Assembly (NCBI RefSeq): GCF_031348265.1
Contig: NZ_CP133771.1
Span: forward strand, 2,542,001-2,606,000
Reading direction: 5' to 3'
DNA from: Streptomyces collinus
GTDB lineage: Bacteria > Actinomycetota > Actinomycetes > Streptomycetales > Streptomycetaceae
Length of the DNA stretch: 64,000 nucleotides
Shown here: positions 1-8,225 of the stretch, one piece after another
Position numbering within the stretch: the stretch's first letter is position 1
Layout of the letters: every line of letters starts with the position of its first letter
The notes under the pieces: model-generated
What the model was told of the DNA's origin: nothing
The model's input: the letters and a program-made list of their open reading frames with translations, nothing else
Database searches by the model: none
Program-made: the position numbers and the translations under genes

Positions 1-880
1 ACATGCCCGTCGGCGCGACCTCCAGCAGCTCCTCCAGCGCCGCCCGCTGGGTGACGAGCACCTTGGTCACCTTGCTCAGGCCCTCCACGTTCGACGTCAG
101 GGACTTCTTGTTCTTCTTCACGAAGGCGGACACGTCACCGAGGGCCGTGCCGAGGTGTTTCAGCGCGGCCGCCAGGTCCTTGCGCTCGCCCGCGAGTTGC
201 CCGGCGACCTTGGCGAGGCTGCTGTTGAACGACCGCACGCTCTTGTCGTCCGCCGCCAGCGCCGCCGTGAACACCTGAAGGTTGCGGACCGTGCCGAACA
301 GGTCCGTGCGGCCGTCGGACAGGGTCGTGACCGCCTCCGAGAGGTCCTCCACCGTCTGGTGCAGGTTCTCGCCCTGGCCGTCGAGGTTGTCGGCGCTGAC
401 GCCGAGCAGCCGTGACAGGGCGCCGTCCTTGTTGGCGCCCTCGGGTCCCAGCGCCTCGGCCGTGGTGTGCAGGCTGTCGAAGACGCGGTCCAGTTCGACG
501 GGCACGGCCGTGCGCGACTCGGGGATCTCGTCCCCGTCCCGCAGTACCGGGCCGCTCCGGTACACCGGCAGCAGCTGCACGTAACGGTCGCTGACCACCG
601 AGGAGTTGATGATCGCGGCCTGTGCGTCCGCCGGGACCTTGCGGTCCGCGTCGTACTCCAGCTCCACCCGCACCCGGCCGCCCTCCGGCGTGATCTTCCT
701 GACCTCGCCGATCCGCACGCCCAGCACGCGGACGTCCGAGCCGGGATAGATGCCGACGGTGCGGGGGAAGTACGCCGTGACGCGGGCCGGCTCGGTCCGC
801 GGCCACAGGACACAGGTGAGCGCGGCGACCAGGGCCAGGACGGTCAGCAGGGCCAGGCTCTTCTTCCAGCGGTTGCTCAC
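1..880 (-). CDS. Mce family protein, fourth of the cassette (MceD-like), 3' end outside window
   Basis: This is a substrate-binding subunit of an Mce lipid importer. The visible protein (about 293 residues) has one N-terminal membrane anchor (about residues 5-25), then an MCE beta domain (about 30-110, with the typical YPGSDVRVLGVRIGEV segment), then a long helical region that runs off the left edge. The GTG start at 880 overlaps the stop of the upstream mce gene as GTGA, so the two are translationally coupled. Cassettes of this family normally carry six mce genes, so the fifth and sixth probably lie to the left of the window. In the known families these proteins form the tunnel that carries lipid between the outer layers and the YrbE permease. 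Confidence 0.9.
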   Translation of the reverse strand, partial: MSNRWKKSLALLTVLALVAALTCVLWPRTEPARVTAYFPRTVGIYPGSDVRVLGVRIGEVRKITPEGGRVRVELEYDADRKVPADAQAAIINSSVVSDRYVQLLPVYRSGPVLRDGDEIPESRTAVPVELDRVFDSLHTTAEALGPEGANKDGALSRLLGVSADNLDGQGENLHQTVEDLSEAVTTLSDGRTDLFGTVRNLQVFTAALAADDKSVRSFNSSLAKVAGQLAGERKDLAAALKHLGTALGDVSAFVKKNKKSLTSNVEGLSKVTKVLVTQRAALEELLEVAPTGM

Positions 881-2043
881 CGCGCACCTCCCGTTCGCGT
901 CCTCGGTACCACCGGGGCGGCGACCAGGTTCTGGACGTAGGAGTCGAACCAGCGGCCGTTGCCGAGGGTGTTGGTGAAGACGCGTACGTAGGGAGCCAGG
1001 AGCTTGATGCTCCGCTCCAGGCCGGCTTGGTTGCGTTCGAGCATCTTCACCACGGTGTTGAGGCCCTTGAGCGCGGGCCCGATCTCCTTGTCGTTGTCCT
1101 GGACCAGGCCGGAGAGCTGGATGCCGAGCGCGGCGGAGGTCTTCAGCAGCTTGTGGATCGCCGCACGCCGCTTGCTGATCTCCTGGAACAGCTTGTCGCC
1201 GTCCTCGACCAGGGCGGTGAAGTCGCCCGACCGGTCGGCGAGTACGCCCGTCACGCCGTTCGCATGGTCGAGGAGCTCCCCGAGGGCCTTGTCGCGCGAG
1301 GCCACCGTCCGGGAGATCTTCGACAGGCCCTTGATGGACTCCCGTACCTCCTGCGGTGAGTCCTCGAAGGTGGTGGAGATGGTGTCCAGGGCCTTGGCCA
1401 GCCGGTCGGTGTCGACCTTCTCCGTCGTGGTGGTGAGATCGCTGAACGCCTGCACGACGTCGTACGCGGGGACGGTCCGCTCCAGCGGGATCTCGCTGCC
1501 GGGCTCCAGCCGGCCCCGCCCCTTGGGGTGCAAGGCGAGGTACTTGGCGCCGAGGATCGTCTTGACCCGGATCGACGCTCCGGTCCCGGTGCCGAACGCC
1601 GGCTCGTCCTTGATCTTGAAGGTGACCTTCACGTGGTCGCCGTCCAGGTCGACCTCCTCGACCTTGCCGACCTTGACCCCGGCGATCCGCACCTCGTCGC
1701 CCGGCTTGAGACCGCCCGCCTCCGCGAAGGCGGCGCTGTACGTCTCGCCGTCGCCGATCACCGGCAGGCGGTCGGCGTTGAACGCGGCCACGGTCAGCAG
1801 TGCGAGGACGGTGAGTCCGACGGCGCCGATGACGATGGGATTGCGTTCGCGGAAGGGGCGGAGGTGCGGACGGCGGAGCCGTATCCTCGGCAACTTCGGC
1901 GGGTCGACGCGGACCTTGACCAGCGGCTGTGGACGCGGCTTGCGGCGGGGCAGGAGCCGTACCTCCGGCAGCCGTACCCTCGGCAGCTTCGGCGGTTCCA
2001 CCCGCACCTTGACCAGCGGCTCCGGGCGGCGCTTGCGGCTCAT
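877..2043 (-). CDS. Mce family protein, third of the cassette (MceC-like), with duplicated cationic N-terminal motif
   Basis: 388-residue Mce protein. Unlike its siblings it has a long cytoplasmic N-terminus of about 70 residues before the transmembrane anchor (about 77-97). That tail holds two near-identical copies of a basic, proline-rich motif (PLVKVRVEPPKLPRVRL and PLVKVRVDPPKLPRIRL, about 30 residues apart). The MCE domain follows (about 105-185, GLKPGDEVRIAGVKVGKV), then a helical C-terminal region. ATG at 2043 overlaps the preceding stop as ATGA. The family role is lipid import with the YrbE permease and ATPase. The duplicated tail is not part of the Mce fold and could contact membrane or ATPase; that is inference. 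Confidence 0.9.
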   Translation of the reverse strand: MSRKRRPEPLVKVRVEPPKLPRVRLPEVRLLPRRKPRPQPLVKVRVDPPKLPRIRLRRPHLRPFRERNPIVIGAVGLTVLALLTVAAFNADRLPVIGDGETYSAAFAEAGGLKPGDEVRIAGVKVGKVEEVDLDGDHVKVTFKIKDEPAFGTGTGASIRVKTILGAKYLALHPKGRGRLEPGSEIPLERTVPAYDVVQAFSDLTTTTEKVDTDRLAKALDTISTTFEDSPQEVRESIKGLSKISRTVASRDKALGELLDHANGVTGVLADRSGDFTALVEDGDKLFQEISKRRAAIHKLLKTSAALGIQLSGLVQDNDKEIGPALKGLNTVVKMLERNQAGLERSIKLLAPYVRVFTNTLGNGRWFDSYVQNLVAAPVVPRTRTGGAR

Positions 2044-3077
2044 GCCCCGCACCTCGCCCTCGCCACGTGCATCTCGGGCGTGAGCACCTGCTTCGTCTTC
2101 GGCAGCACGATCCGGCCGTCGAAGTCGCACAGGTAGAAGTTGAACCACGAGCCGTAGGACGCCGTCCCCGTCAGCTCGGTGAGCTTGTTCGGCAGCCTCT
2201 TCAGCACGCCCTCCACGGTCTTCTCGTTGTCGTTCAGCGTCCCGGTGAGGTCGGTCAGTTCCGCGATGTCGTCCTTGAGCGGCGGGCGCGCGTCCTTCAG
2301 CAGGCCCGAGGTGGCCTCCGTCAGGTCGCCGATGCTCACCAGCGACTCCCCGATGGGCTTGCGGTCGGCGGACAGGCCGGAGATGACCCGGCGCAGCTGC
2401 TTGAGCAGTCCGGAGAAGCGGGCGCCGCGCTTGTCGAGCGTCTTCAGCACGGTGTTGAGGTTGTCGATCACCGAGCCGATCAGCTTGTCGCGGCCGGCCA
2501 GCGTCGTGGTGAGCGACGCGGTGTGCGTCAGCAGGCTGTTGACGGTGCCGCCCTCGCCCTGGAGGGTCTTGATGATCTCGGTGGCCAGCTGGTTGACGTC
2601 CTTCGGGCTGAGCGCGGCGAACAGCGGCTTGAAGCCGTTCAGCAGCGCGTTCAGGTCGAGGGCGGGCTGGGTGCGCGCGAGCGGGATCGTGCCGCCGGGG
2701 CGCAGCCGGGTGCCGTCGCCGGCGCCCTCGGTCAGCGCGACGTAGCGCTGACCGACCAGGTTGCGGTAGCGGATGACGGCGCCGGTGCTGATGAGCAGTG
2801 GCCGGTCCCGGCTGACCGTGAAGGTGACCTCGGCCAGCGTCCGGTCCTTGATCCGGATGCCCGCGACCTCGCCGACCCGCACTCCGGCCACCCGGATGTC
2901 GTCACCCTCCTCCAGGCCGGTGACATCGCTGAATACCGCGCGGTACTCGTGCTCGGGCGTGAGGGAGATGTTCACGATGGTCGCAGCGAGCAGGGCCGTC
3001 GCCACCACCGTCACCAGCGCGAAGAGACTGAACTTGATCAGCGGAGCGGCGGTCTGCCGGGCACCTGTGGTACTCAT
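2040..3077 (-). CDS. Mce family protein, second of the cassette (MceB-like)
   Basis: 345 residues: a short cytoplasmic N-terminus, one transmembrane anchor (about 13-35), the MCE domain (about 40-118, GLEEGDDIRVAGVRVGEV) and a helical region with repeated leucine/threonine heptads. The C-terminus contains the YGSWFNFYLCDFDGRI segment common to this Mce subgroup. ATG at 3077 overlaps the upstream stop (ATGA) and its own stop overlaps the next start, so it sits in the middle of a tightly coupled operon. Role by family: a periplasm-facing lipid-binding subunit of the Mce transporter. Confidence 0.9.
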   Translation of the reverse strand: MSTTGARQTAAPLIKFSLFALVTVVATALLAATIVNISLTPEHEYRAVFSDVTGLEEGDDIRVAGVRVGEVAGIRIKDRTLAEVTFTVSRDRPLLISTGAVIRYRNLVGQRYVALTEGAGDGTRLRPGGTIPLARTQPALDLNALLNGFKPLFAALSPKDVNQLATEIIKTLQGEGGTVNSLLTHTASLTTTLAGRDKLIGSVIDNLNTVLKTLDKRGARFSGLLKQLRRVISGLSADRKPIGESLVSIGDLTEATSGLLKDARPPLKDDIAELTDLTGTLNDNEKTVEGVLKRLPNKLTELTGTASYGSWFNFYLCDFDGRIVLPKTKQVLTPEMHVARARCGA

Positions 3078-4315
3078 GCGACGCTCACCGCCGTCCCGCG
3101 CGCCATCGGCCCGAACAGCAGCGTCGCGACCGGCGGCACCTCGTCGGCGGGCACGCCCAGCACCGGCGCCACGAGCGAGCCGACGGCCCGCTGCTCGGCC
3201 CGGGTGGCGGAGACGCCGAGCGGACCGCCCGAGGCCGTACCCGGCTCTTTGGAACCGTCATCGAGGTGGGCGCCGGGGGCCGGCACCGGAGGGTGCGGCA
3301 GATCACGGCAGTTCGGGCCCGCCCGCTCGCCGTAGCGCGGTTCCTCACCCGGTTCGTACGCACCCTGCGGTCGTACGACCTCCAGCGTGATGTGCATCTT
3401 CCCGCCCCGGAACGCCTCCTCGGACGCCTTCTCCTGCCGGACCAGGCCGGCCAGCAGACAGGGGTACTGGGGCGAGTAACGGGCGAACAGTTCCAGCGTG
3501 GGGCGGGAGACCCGGCCGAGGGTGATCAGCCGGTCGCCGTTGGCGTCGAGGAAGCCCTCGGCGGTGCCCGCGACGGTCGCCGTGGTCGTCAGAGCCGCCG
3601 CCAGCCGGTCCTTCTGCTCGACGATCGTGCGGCTGGTGGTGACGGTGTTGCGCAGGATCTCCATCAGGTCGGGCGCCGCGTCGCCGTACATCTCGGCGAC
3701 GTCGGCGAAGCGTGCGATGTCCTCTTTCAGGGACGGCAGGTGCGGATTGAGGCGGCGCAGGTAGGCCTCCACTCGCGTGAGGTTGTCGCCGATCCGGTCG
3801 CCGCGTCCCTCCAGGGCGGTGGCGAACGCGGAGAGCGTGGCGTTGAGCTTGCCGGGCTGCACGGTCCGCAGCAGGGGCAGCAGGTCGTTCATCAGTTGCT
3901 GGACCTCGATGCCGACGCGGGTGCGGTCCTGGGTGATGACGTCCCCGGCGCGGATGGGCCGGCCCGATGAGCCGCGCGGTGCGATCAGGTCGACGTACTT
4001 CTCGCCGAACAGCGTCTTGGGCAGCAGGCGCGCGTGCACGTCGGACGGGATATGGGCGACGTGCTCCGGCTTCAGCGCGATGTCGAGCGTCGCCTTCGTC
4101 CCGTCGGCCCGCACCTCGCGCACCTCGCCGACCAGCAGCCCGCGCAGCTTGACGTCGGCGCGCGGATCGAGCTGGTTGCCGAGGCTGTCGGCCTCCAGCG
4201 TGATCCGCACGACCGGCGTGAACGCCTGCCGGTAGACGGCGACGGACAGGGACAGCAGCAGTGCGAGCACGGCGATGAAGACGACGCCGTACAACCTCAG
4301 TCGCAGCACCCTCAT
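3074..4315 (-). CDS. Mce family protein, first of the cassette (MceA-like)
   Basis: 413 residues from ATG 4315. A GTG at 4327 overlaps the yrbE stop as GTGA and is the alternative start; GGTGAG lies about 8 nt before the ATG, which favours it. One transmembrane anchor is seen at about 8-28, then the MCE domain (about 35-115, including DPRADVKLRGLLVGEVREV), a helical section and a proline-rich, low-complexity C-terminal tail from about residue 335. Its place directly after the two YrbE permeases is the conserved gene order for mceA. Lipid-substrate specificity cannot be read from the sequence. Confidence 0.9.
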   Translation of the reverse strand: MRVLRLRLYGVVFIAVLALLLSLSVAVYRQAFTPVVRITLEADSLGNQLDPRADVKLRGLLVGEVREVRADGTKATLDIALKPEHVAHIPSDVHARLLPKTLFGEKYVDLIAPRGSSGRPIRAGDVITQDRTRVGIEVQQLMNDLLPLLRTVQPGKLNATLSAFATALEGRGDRIGDNLTRVEAYLRRLNPHLPSLKEDIARFADVAEMYGDAAPDLMEILRNTVTTSRTIVEQKDRLAAALTTTATVAGTAEGFLDANGDRLITLGRVSRPTLELFARYSPQYPCLLAGLVRQEKASEEAFRGGKMHITLEVVRPQGAYEPGEEPRYGERAGPNCRDLPHPPVPAPGAHLDDGSKEPGTASGGPLGVSATRAEQRAVGSLVAPVLGVPADEVPPVATLLFGPMARGTAVSVA

Positions 4316-4323
4316 TCGGCGGC

Positions 4324-5127
4324 TCACCCCGCGATCCGTACGGTCGTGCTGGCGCCCCAGATCGCCAGCGACAGGAAGAAGTCCAGGACGTTGATCGCCA
4401 CGATCGAGGTCCGCACCGCACGGCCCACCGCGACGCCGACGCCCGCCGGGCCGCCGCTCGCGTAGTAGCCGTAGAAGCAGTGCACCAGGATGATCAGGAC
4501 GGCGAAGACCAGCACCTTCCCGAAGGACCACAGCACGTCCACCGGGGGCAGGTACTGCTGGAAGTAGTGGTCGTACGTGCCCGTGGACTGCCCGTAGTAG
4601 CCGGTGGTGATGGTGCGGGCGGCCAGGTACGAGGACAGCAGGCCGATCACGTACAGCGGGATGACGGCCACGAACCCGGCGATCATCCGGGTCGTCACGA
4701 GGAACGGCAGCGAGGGCACGCCCATGACCTCCAGCGCGTCGGTCTCCTCGCTGATCCGCATCGCGCCGAGCTGGGCGGTGAACCCGGCGCCGACGGTCGC
4801 GGAGAGGGCGAGCCCGGCCACCAGCGGGGCGATCTCACGGGTGTTGAAGTACGCCGAGAGGAACGCGACGAAGTTGGAGGTGCCGAGCTGGTTGAGCGCG
4901 GCGTACCCCTGCAAGCCCACTTCCGTGCCGGTGAAGAACGACAGGAAGGCGATCACGCCGACCGTGCCGCCCACGACGGCGAGCGCGCCCCGCCCGAAGC
5001 TCACCTCGGCGAGCAGCCGCAGGATCTCCTTCTTGTAGCGGCGCAGGGTGCGGCCGGTCCAGGCCAGCGACCGCCCGTAGAAGGACAGCTGGGCACCCAG
5101 CTCCTCCAGACGACTCAGCAGCGCCAT
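4324..5127 (-). CDS. YrbE/MlaE-type ABC permease, second copy (YrbEB-like)
   Basis: 267-residue integral membrane protein of the MlaE permease family, with about five hydrophobic segments. It has the conserved EVMGVPSLPFLVTTRM region that couples permease to ATPase (EQ-loop equivalent, about 135-150). It starts 3 nt after the stop of the first permease and is followed by the mceA start. In characterised Mce systems YrbEA and YrbEB form a heterodimeric channel in the cytoplasmic membrane that hands lipid from the Mce tunnel inward. The N-terminal amphipathic helix before the first membrane segment is typical. Confidence 0.93.
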   Translation of the reverse strand: MALLSRLEELGAQLSFYGRSLAWTGRTLRRYKKEILRLLAEVSFGRGALAVVGGTVGVIAFLSFFTGTEVGLQGYAALNQLGTSNFVAFLSAYFNTREIAPLVAGLALSATVGAGFTAQLGAMRISEETDALEVMGVPSLPFLVTTRMIAGFVAVIPLYVIGLLSSYLAARTITTGYYGQSTGTYDHYFQQYLPPVDVLWSFGKVLVFAVLIILVHCFYGYYASGGPAGVGVAVGRAVRTSIVAINVLDFFLSLAIWGASTTVRIAG

Positions 5128-5130
5128 GCC

Positions 5131-5901
5131 TCAGCCCTTCTGCGGAACGACTTGGAAGTACACGGCGGTCATCACGAAGTTCGTCACGAACAGCAACATG
5201 AAGGTGATCACCACCGACTGGTTCACCGCGTCGCCCACACCCTTGGGCCCGCCCTTCGCGGTCAGCCCTTTGTAGGAGGCGACGATGCCGGCGATCGCAC
5301 CGAACACCAGCGCCTTGACCTCGGCCGCCCACAGGTCGGAGAGCTGGGCGAGGGTGGTGAAGGAGGCCAGGTAGGCGCCGGGAGTGCCGTTCTGGAGGAC
5401 GACGTTGAAGAAGTAGCCGCCTGCCACCCCGACCACCGACACCAGGCCGTTGAGCAGCACCGCCACCAGCATCGACGCCAGCACGCGGGGAACGACCAGC
5501 CGGTGGATGGGGTCGATGCCCAGCACCTGCATCGCGTCGATCTCGTCGCGGATCTTCCGCGCCCCGAGGTCGGCGCAGATCGCCGTGCCGCCGGCGCCCG
5601 CGATCAGCAGCGCGGTGACGATCGGCGAGGCCTCGCGCAGCACGGCGAGGACGGAGGCGGCCCCGGAGAAGGACTGGGCGCCGAGCTGCCGGGTCAGACT
5701 GCCGATCTGGAGCGCGATGACCGCCCCGAACGGGATGGAGACCAGGGCCGTCGGCAGGATCGTCACGCTCGCGACGAACCACGCCTGCTGAATGAACTCC
5801 CTTGCTTGGAAGGGCCGTCGGGGGATCGTCCGGACGACGTCCAGCGCCATCGCGAAGAGGCTGCCGGAGTGCCGCAGCGCTCCGGCCGGTGACAGGCTCA
5901 T
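5131..5901 (-). CDS. YrbE/MlaE-type ABC permease, first copy (YrbEA-like)
   Basis: 256-residue MlaE-family permease. Features include an N-terminal interfacial helix, about five membrane segments and the conserved DEIDAMQVLGIDPIHRLVVPR stretch (about residues 118-138) that contacts the nucleotide-binding protein. The ATG at 5901 overlaps the ATPase stop as ATGA, and the second permease begins 3 nt after its stop. Together with the upstream ATPase and the second permease it forms the inner-membrane engine of the Mce lipid transporter. Confidence 0.93.
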   Translation of the reverse strand: MSLSPAGALRHSGSLFAMALDVVRTIPRRPFQAREFIQQAWFVASVTILPTALVSIPFGAVIALQIGSLTRQLGAQSFSGAASVLAVLREASPIVTALLIAGAGGTAICADLGARKIRDEIDAMQVLGIDPIHRLVVPRVLASMLVAVLLNGLVSVVGVAGGYFFNVVLQNGTPGAYLASFTTLAQLSDLWAAEVKALVFGAIAGIVASYKGLTAKGGPKGVGDAVNQSVVITFMLLFVTNFVMTAVYFQVVPQKG

Positions 5902-6827
5902 GCGCCGGCCACCTCCTTCTGGTGGAGACGGGCCTCGCGCCGTGCGATCGCCTGCCAGCGGGGCGGGCGGGTGATGCCCGGTCCCGGCAGCAGGCGGGGA
6001 GTCAGCTGCTGCACGCGCGCGCTGTCGTCGATCTGCGCGAGCTCCTGCTCGACCTGCGCCGCGTCCTTCTCCTCCGCCATGCCGATGGGGCCCTGCATCC
6101 GGCCGTTCAGGAACTGCCGTACGACCGGCTCGTCGCTGGTCAGCAGCTCTGCGCGCGGCCCGAACATCACCAGCTCGCGGCGGAAGAGCAGCCCGATGTT
6201 GTCCGGCACCTGGCGGGCCGAGGCGATGTCGTGCGTGACGATCAGGAAGGTCGCGTCGATCTGGGCGTTGAGGTCGACGATGAGCTGGTTGAGGTAGGCG
6301 ACGCGGACCGGGTCCAGGCCCGAGTCGGGTTCGTCGAAGAGGATGATCTCCGGGTCCAGGACGAGGGCCCTGGCCAGCCCGGCGCGCTTGCGCATCCCGC
6401 CGGAGATCTCGCCGGGTAGCTTCCCCTCGGCGCCGATCAGCCCGACCATGTCCATCTTCTCCAGCACGATGCGCCGGATCTCGCTCTCGGACTTACGGGT
6501 GTGCTCGCGCAGCGGGAAGGCGATGTTGTCGTACAGGTTCATCGAGCCGAACAGCGCGCCGTCCTGGAACAGCACGCCGAAGAGCTTGCGCACCTCGTAC
6601 AGGTCGTGCTCGCGGAGCTTGGTGATGTCCCGGCCCTGGATCGTGATCGAGCCGCGCTCCGGCTTCAGCAGTCCGACGAGCGTCTTGAGGAACACGGACT
6701 TGCCCGTGCCCGAGGGGCCGAGCATGACCGAGACCTCCCCGGCGGGCAGCGTCAGCGAGACGTCCTGCCAGATGACCTGGTGACCGAAGGACTTGGTCAG
6801 CCCTTCCACACAGATCTCGACACCCAT
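5898..6827 (-). CDS. ABC transporter ATP-binding protein of the Mce system (MlaF/MceG-like)
   Basis: 309 residues from ATG 6827, with AAGGG 8 nt upstream; an in-frame GTG at 6836 is possible. Walker A GPSGTGKS lies at 37-44, the signature is ISGGMRKR, Walker B is ILFDEPDSGLDP, and the switch His lies in VTHD. After the nucleotide-binding domain there is a C-terminal extension of about 60 residues rich in charged and proline residues. Mce ATPases are often encoded away from the permeases; here it is the first gene of the operon, which ties it to this cassette. It is expected to power lipid import through the two YrbE permeases. Confidence 0.92.
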   Translation of the reverse strand: MGVEICVEGLTKSFGHQVIWQDVSLTLPAGEVSVMLGPSGTGKSVFLKTLVGLLKPERGSITIQGRDITKLREHDLYEVRKLFGVLFQDGALFGSMNLYDNIAFPLREHTRKSESEIRRIVLEKMDMVGLIGAEGKLPGEISGGMRKRAGLARALVLDPEIILFDEPDSGLDPVRVAYLNQLIVDLNAQIDATFLIVTHDIASARQVPDNIGLLFRRELVMFGPRAELLTSDEPVVRQFLNGRMQGPIGMAEEKDAAQVEQELAQIDDSARVQQLTPRLLPGPGITRPPRWQAIARREARLHQKEVAGA

Positions 6828-6863
6828 CCGGTCCACCCTTCAGCCCGCGGAGCAGCTCTGACA

Positions 6864-6897
6864 TCTGCTCTACGGGGAGGGGCCGGGCGTCCGTCGC
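6864..6897 (-). promoter_or_regulatory. Promoter-like motif before the mce operon (shared with the transglycosylase gene)
   Basis: Read on the minus strand the site is GCGACGGAC, 15 nt, GTAGAGCAGA, ending 36 nt before the ATPase ATG. The same two boxes with the same 15-nt gap occur at 9332-9365, 32 nt before the lytic transglycosylase start. The spacing and distance to the starts suit -35 and -10 elements. An inverted repeat GAGCAG/CTGCTC (6850-6855 with 6865-6870) overlaps the -10 side. Confidence 0.6.
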
Positions 6898-6926
6898 TCG
6901 TGTGGCGGATTTTTTTCGGGAAGGTT

Positions 6927-7068
6927 TCCGGGCAGCACTCTCGGCTCGGTGTCCGGGCAGCGCTCTCGGGTCGGTGTCCGGGCAGCACTCTCGGGTCGGT
7001 GCCCGGGCAGCGCCTTCGGACGGTCGCCCGGCAGCGCTATCGGGCAGGTTCTCCGGCAGCGCTACGGA
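6927..7068. repeat. 25-bp tandem repeat, about 5.7 copies
   Basis: Units begin at 6927, 6952, 6977, 7002, 7027 and about 7051. The consensus starts TCCGGGCAGC and continues with a variable CTCTCGGGTCGGTG half. The last units are diverged and one is 24 bp. The array fills the space between the stop of the sigma-factor gene and the mce promoter, overlapping the last few bases of the sigma gene. It has no spacers, so it is not a CRISPR. It may be a replication-slippage array and could affect the sigma-gene 3' end or the mce leader. Confidence 0.85.
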
Positions 7069-8171
7069 AGCGGGGTCGACGTGAGCTCGGGGAACGAGGT
7101 GGACGGCGCGTCGGATGTCTCGGGAGCTTCCGGGACGGCCGTGGCCGCCGTGTCCGTCGGCACGGCGGAGGGCTCCACCGGCAGGTCGGGGACGTCGGGC
7201 ACCTGCGGGACCTCCGGCGCGGACAGCCCGGGCAACGGGGCCGCCGGGACCTCCGGAACGTCCGGGACCTGCCCGACGACCGGCACCCCCGGAACGTCCG
7301 GGACCTGGGCGACGACCGGGATCTCCGGCAGCGACGGCACGGACAGCGGGAGGAACGATTCACCGACGGGAGCCCCGGCCGCCCCGCGCTCGCCTGCGGC
7401 AGCCGTGGGCTCAGTCCCCCGAGGCGTACGGCCCTCGCCACGGCCGTCCGGCCGCATCGTCTCCGTGTCCGGCGTGGCGACCGCGGGCCGAGGCACCTTT
7501 CCGCCACCGCCTCCGCTGCCGTCGAGGGCGTACGGCAGCACGAACCCCGCCACCGCCAGGGACGCCGCCGTCGAGGCGACCGCCACGGCCTGTGCCCTGC
7601 CGACCCCGCGCGGCCGCCCCCACCCGATCAGGAACAGCGCGAACCCGAGCGTGGCGGCCAGCGACTGCCGCAGCGTCCGCCGGGCCCGGGCCAGCAGCGA
7701 CTCGACGGTCCGGTAGCTCAGCCCCATCCGGACGGCGACCTGGCCGACGTCCAGGTCCTCCGACTTCAGCCGCAGCGCCTCGGCCTGTCGCGCGGGCAGC
7801 TCACCACTGCGCACCGCCAGCCACTTCGCCTCGGCCCGGTCGCACACCGCCTCCTCGACGGGCACCGGACCGGGGGCGATGAGCGTCGGGCTGGTCCGCA
7901 CCTCGGCCTCGCGGTTCATCTGCCGGTAGCGGTCGACGCACAGGCGCATCGTCACCGTCGTCAGCCAGGCCGCGAGCCGTTCCTCGTCCAGGTCGGGCCG
8001 CTCGGCGGCGCGCAGCATCGCCTCATGCACCGCGTCCTCGGCGTCCTCCGCACTCATCGACCTGCGCCGGGCCACCTTGAGCAAATGCTCGCGGTGGCTC
8101 CACATGCGGCGCCACCGCTCGTCGACCGCGTGCATCTCCACAGGTGTCTCTGCGGGCATGTCCGTCGCCAT
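7062..8171 (-). CDS. ECF-type RNA polymerase sigma factor with membrane segments and VPDVP-rich tail
   Basis: 369 residues from ATG 8171 (AAGGGG 5 nt upstream). Region sigma-2 is at about 15-85 (DAEDAVHEAMLRA, then LTTVTMRLCVDRYRQM). Sigma-4 is at about 120-172 (LPARQAEALRLKSEDL and MGLSYRTVESLLARARRTLR). Directly after sigma-4 come two hydrophobic stretches (LAATLGFALFLIGWG and VAVASTAASLAVAGFVLPYA), then about 140 residues rich in Pro, Val, Glu and Asp with repeated VPDVP units. Ordinary ECF factors end after sigma-4, so this one is probably held at the membrane and released or activated by an envelope signal. No separate anti-sigma gene is adjacent. It lies between two envelope loci that share a promoter-like motif. 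Confidence 0.85.
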   Translation of the reverse strand: MATDMPAETPVEMHAVDERWRRMWSHREHLLKVARRRSMSAEDAEDAVHEAMLRAAERPDLDEERLAAWLTTVTMRLCVDRYRQMNREAEVRTSPTLIAPGPVPVEEAVCDRAEAKWLAVRSGELPARQAEALRLKSEDLDVGQVAVRMGLSYRTVESLLARARRTLRQSLAATLGFALFLIGWGRPRGVGRAQAVAVASTAASLAVAGFVLPYALDGSGGGGGKVPRPAVATPDTETMRPDGRGEGRTPRGTEPTAAAGERGAAGAPVGESFLPLSVPSLPEIPVVAQVPDVPGVPVVGQVPDVPEVPAAPLPGLSAPEVPQVPDVPDLPVEPSAVPTDTAATAVPEAPETSDAPSTSFPELTSTPLP

Positions 8172-8225
8172 GAGGACCCCTTCGCGCTCACCCACCGGCC
8201 TCGTGCTGTCCGGCGGGGGGCGACA

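Noticed and set aside
4480..5892. 470-codon plus-strand frame opposite the two YrbE permeases
   Set aside because: A His/Arg/Gly-rich shadow without motifs; both permeases on the other strand are clear.
6927..7068. Possible CRISPR array
   Set aside because: Units are contiguous 25-bp repeats without spacers, and no cas gene is present.
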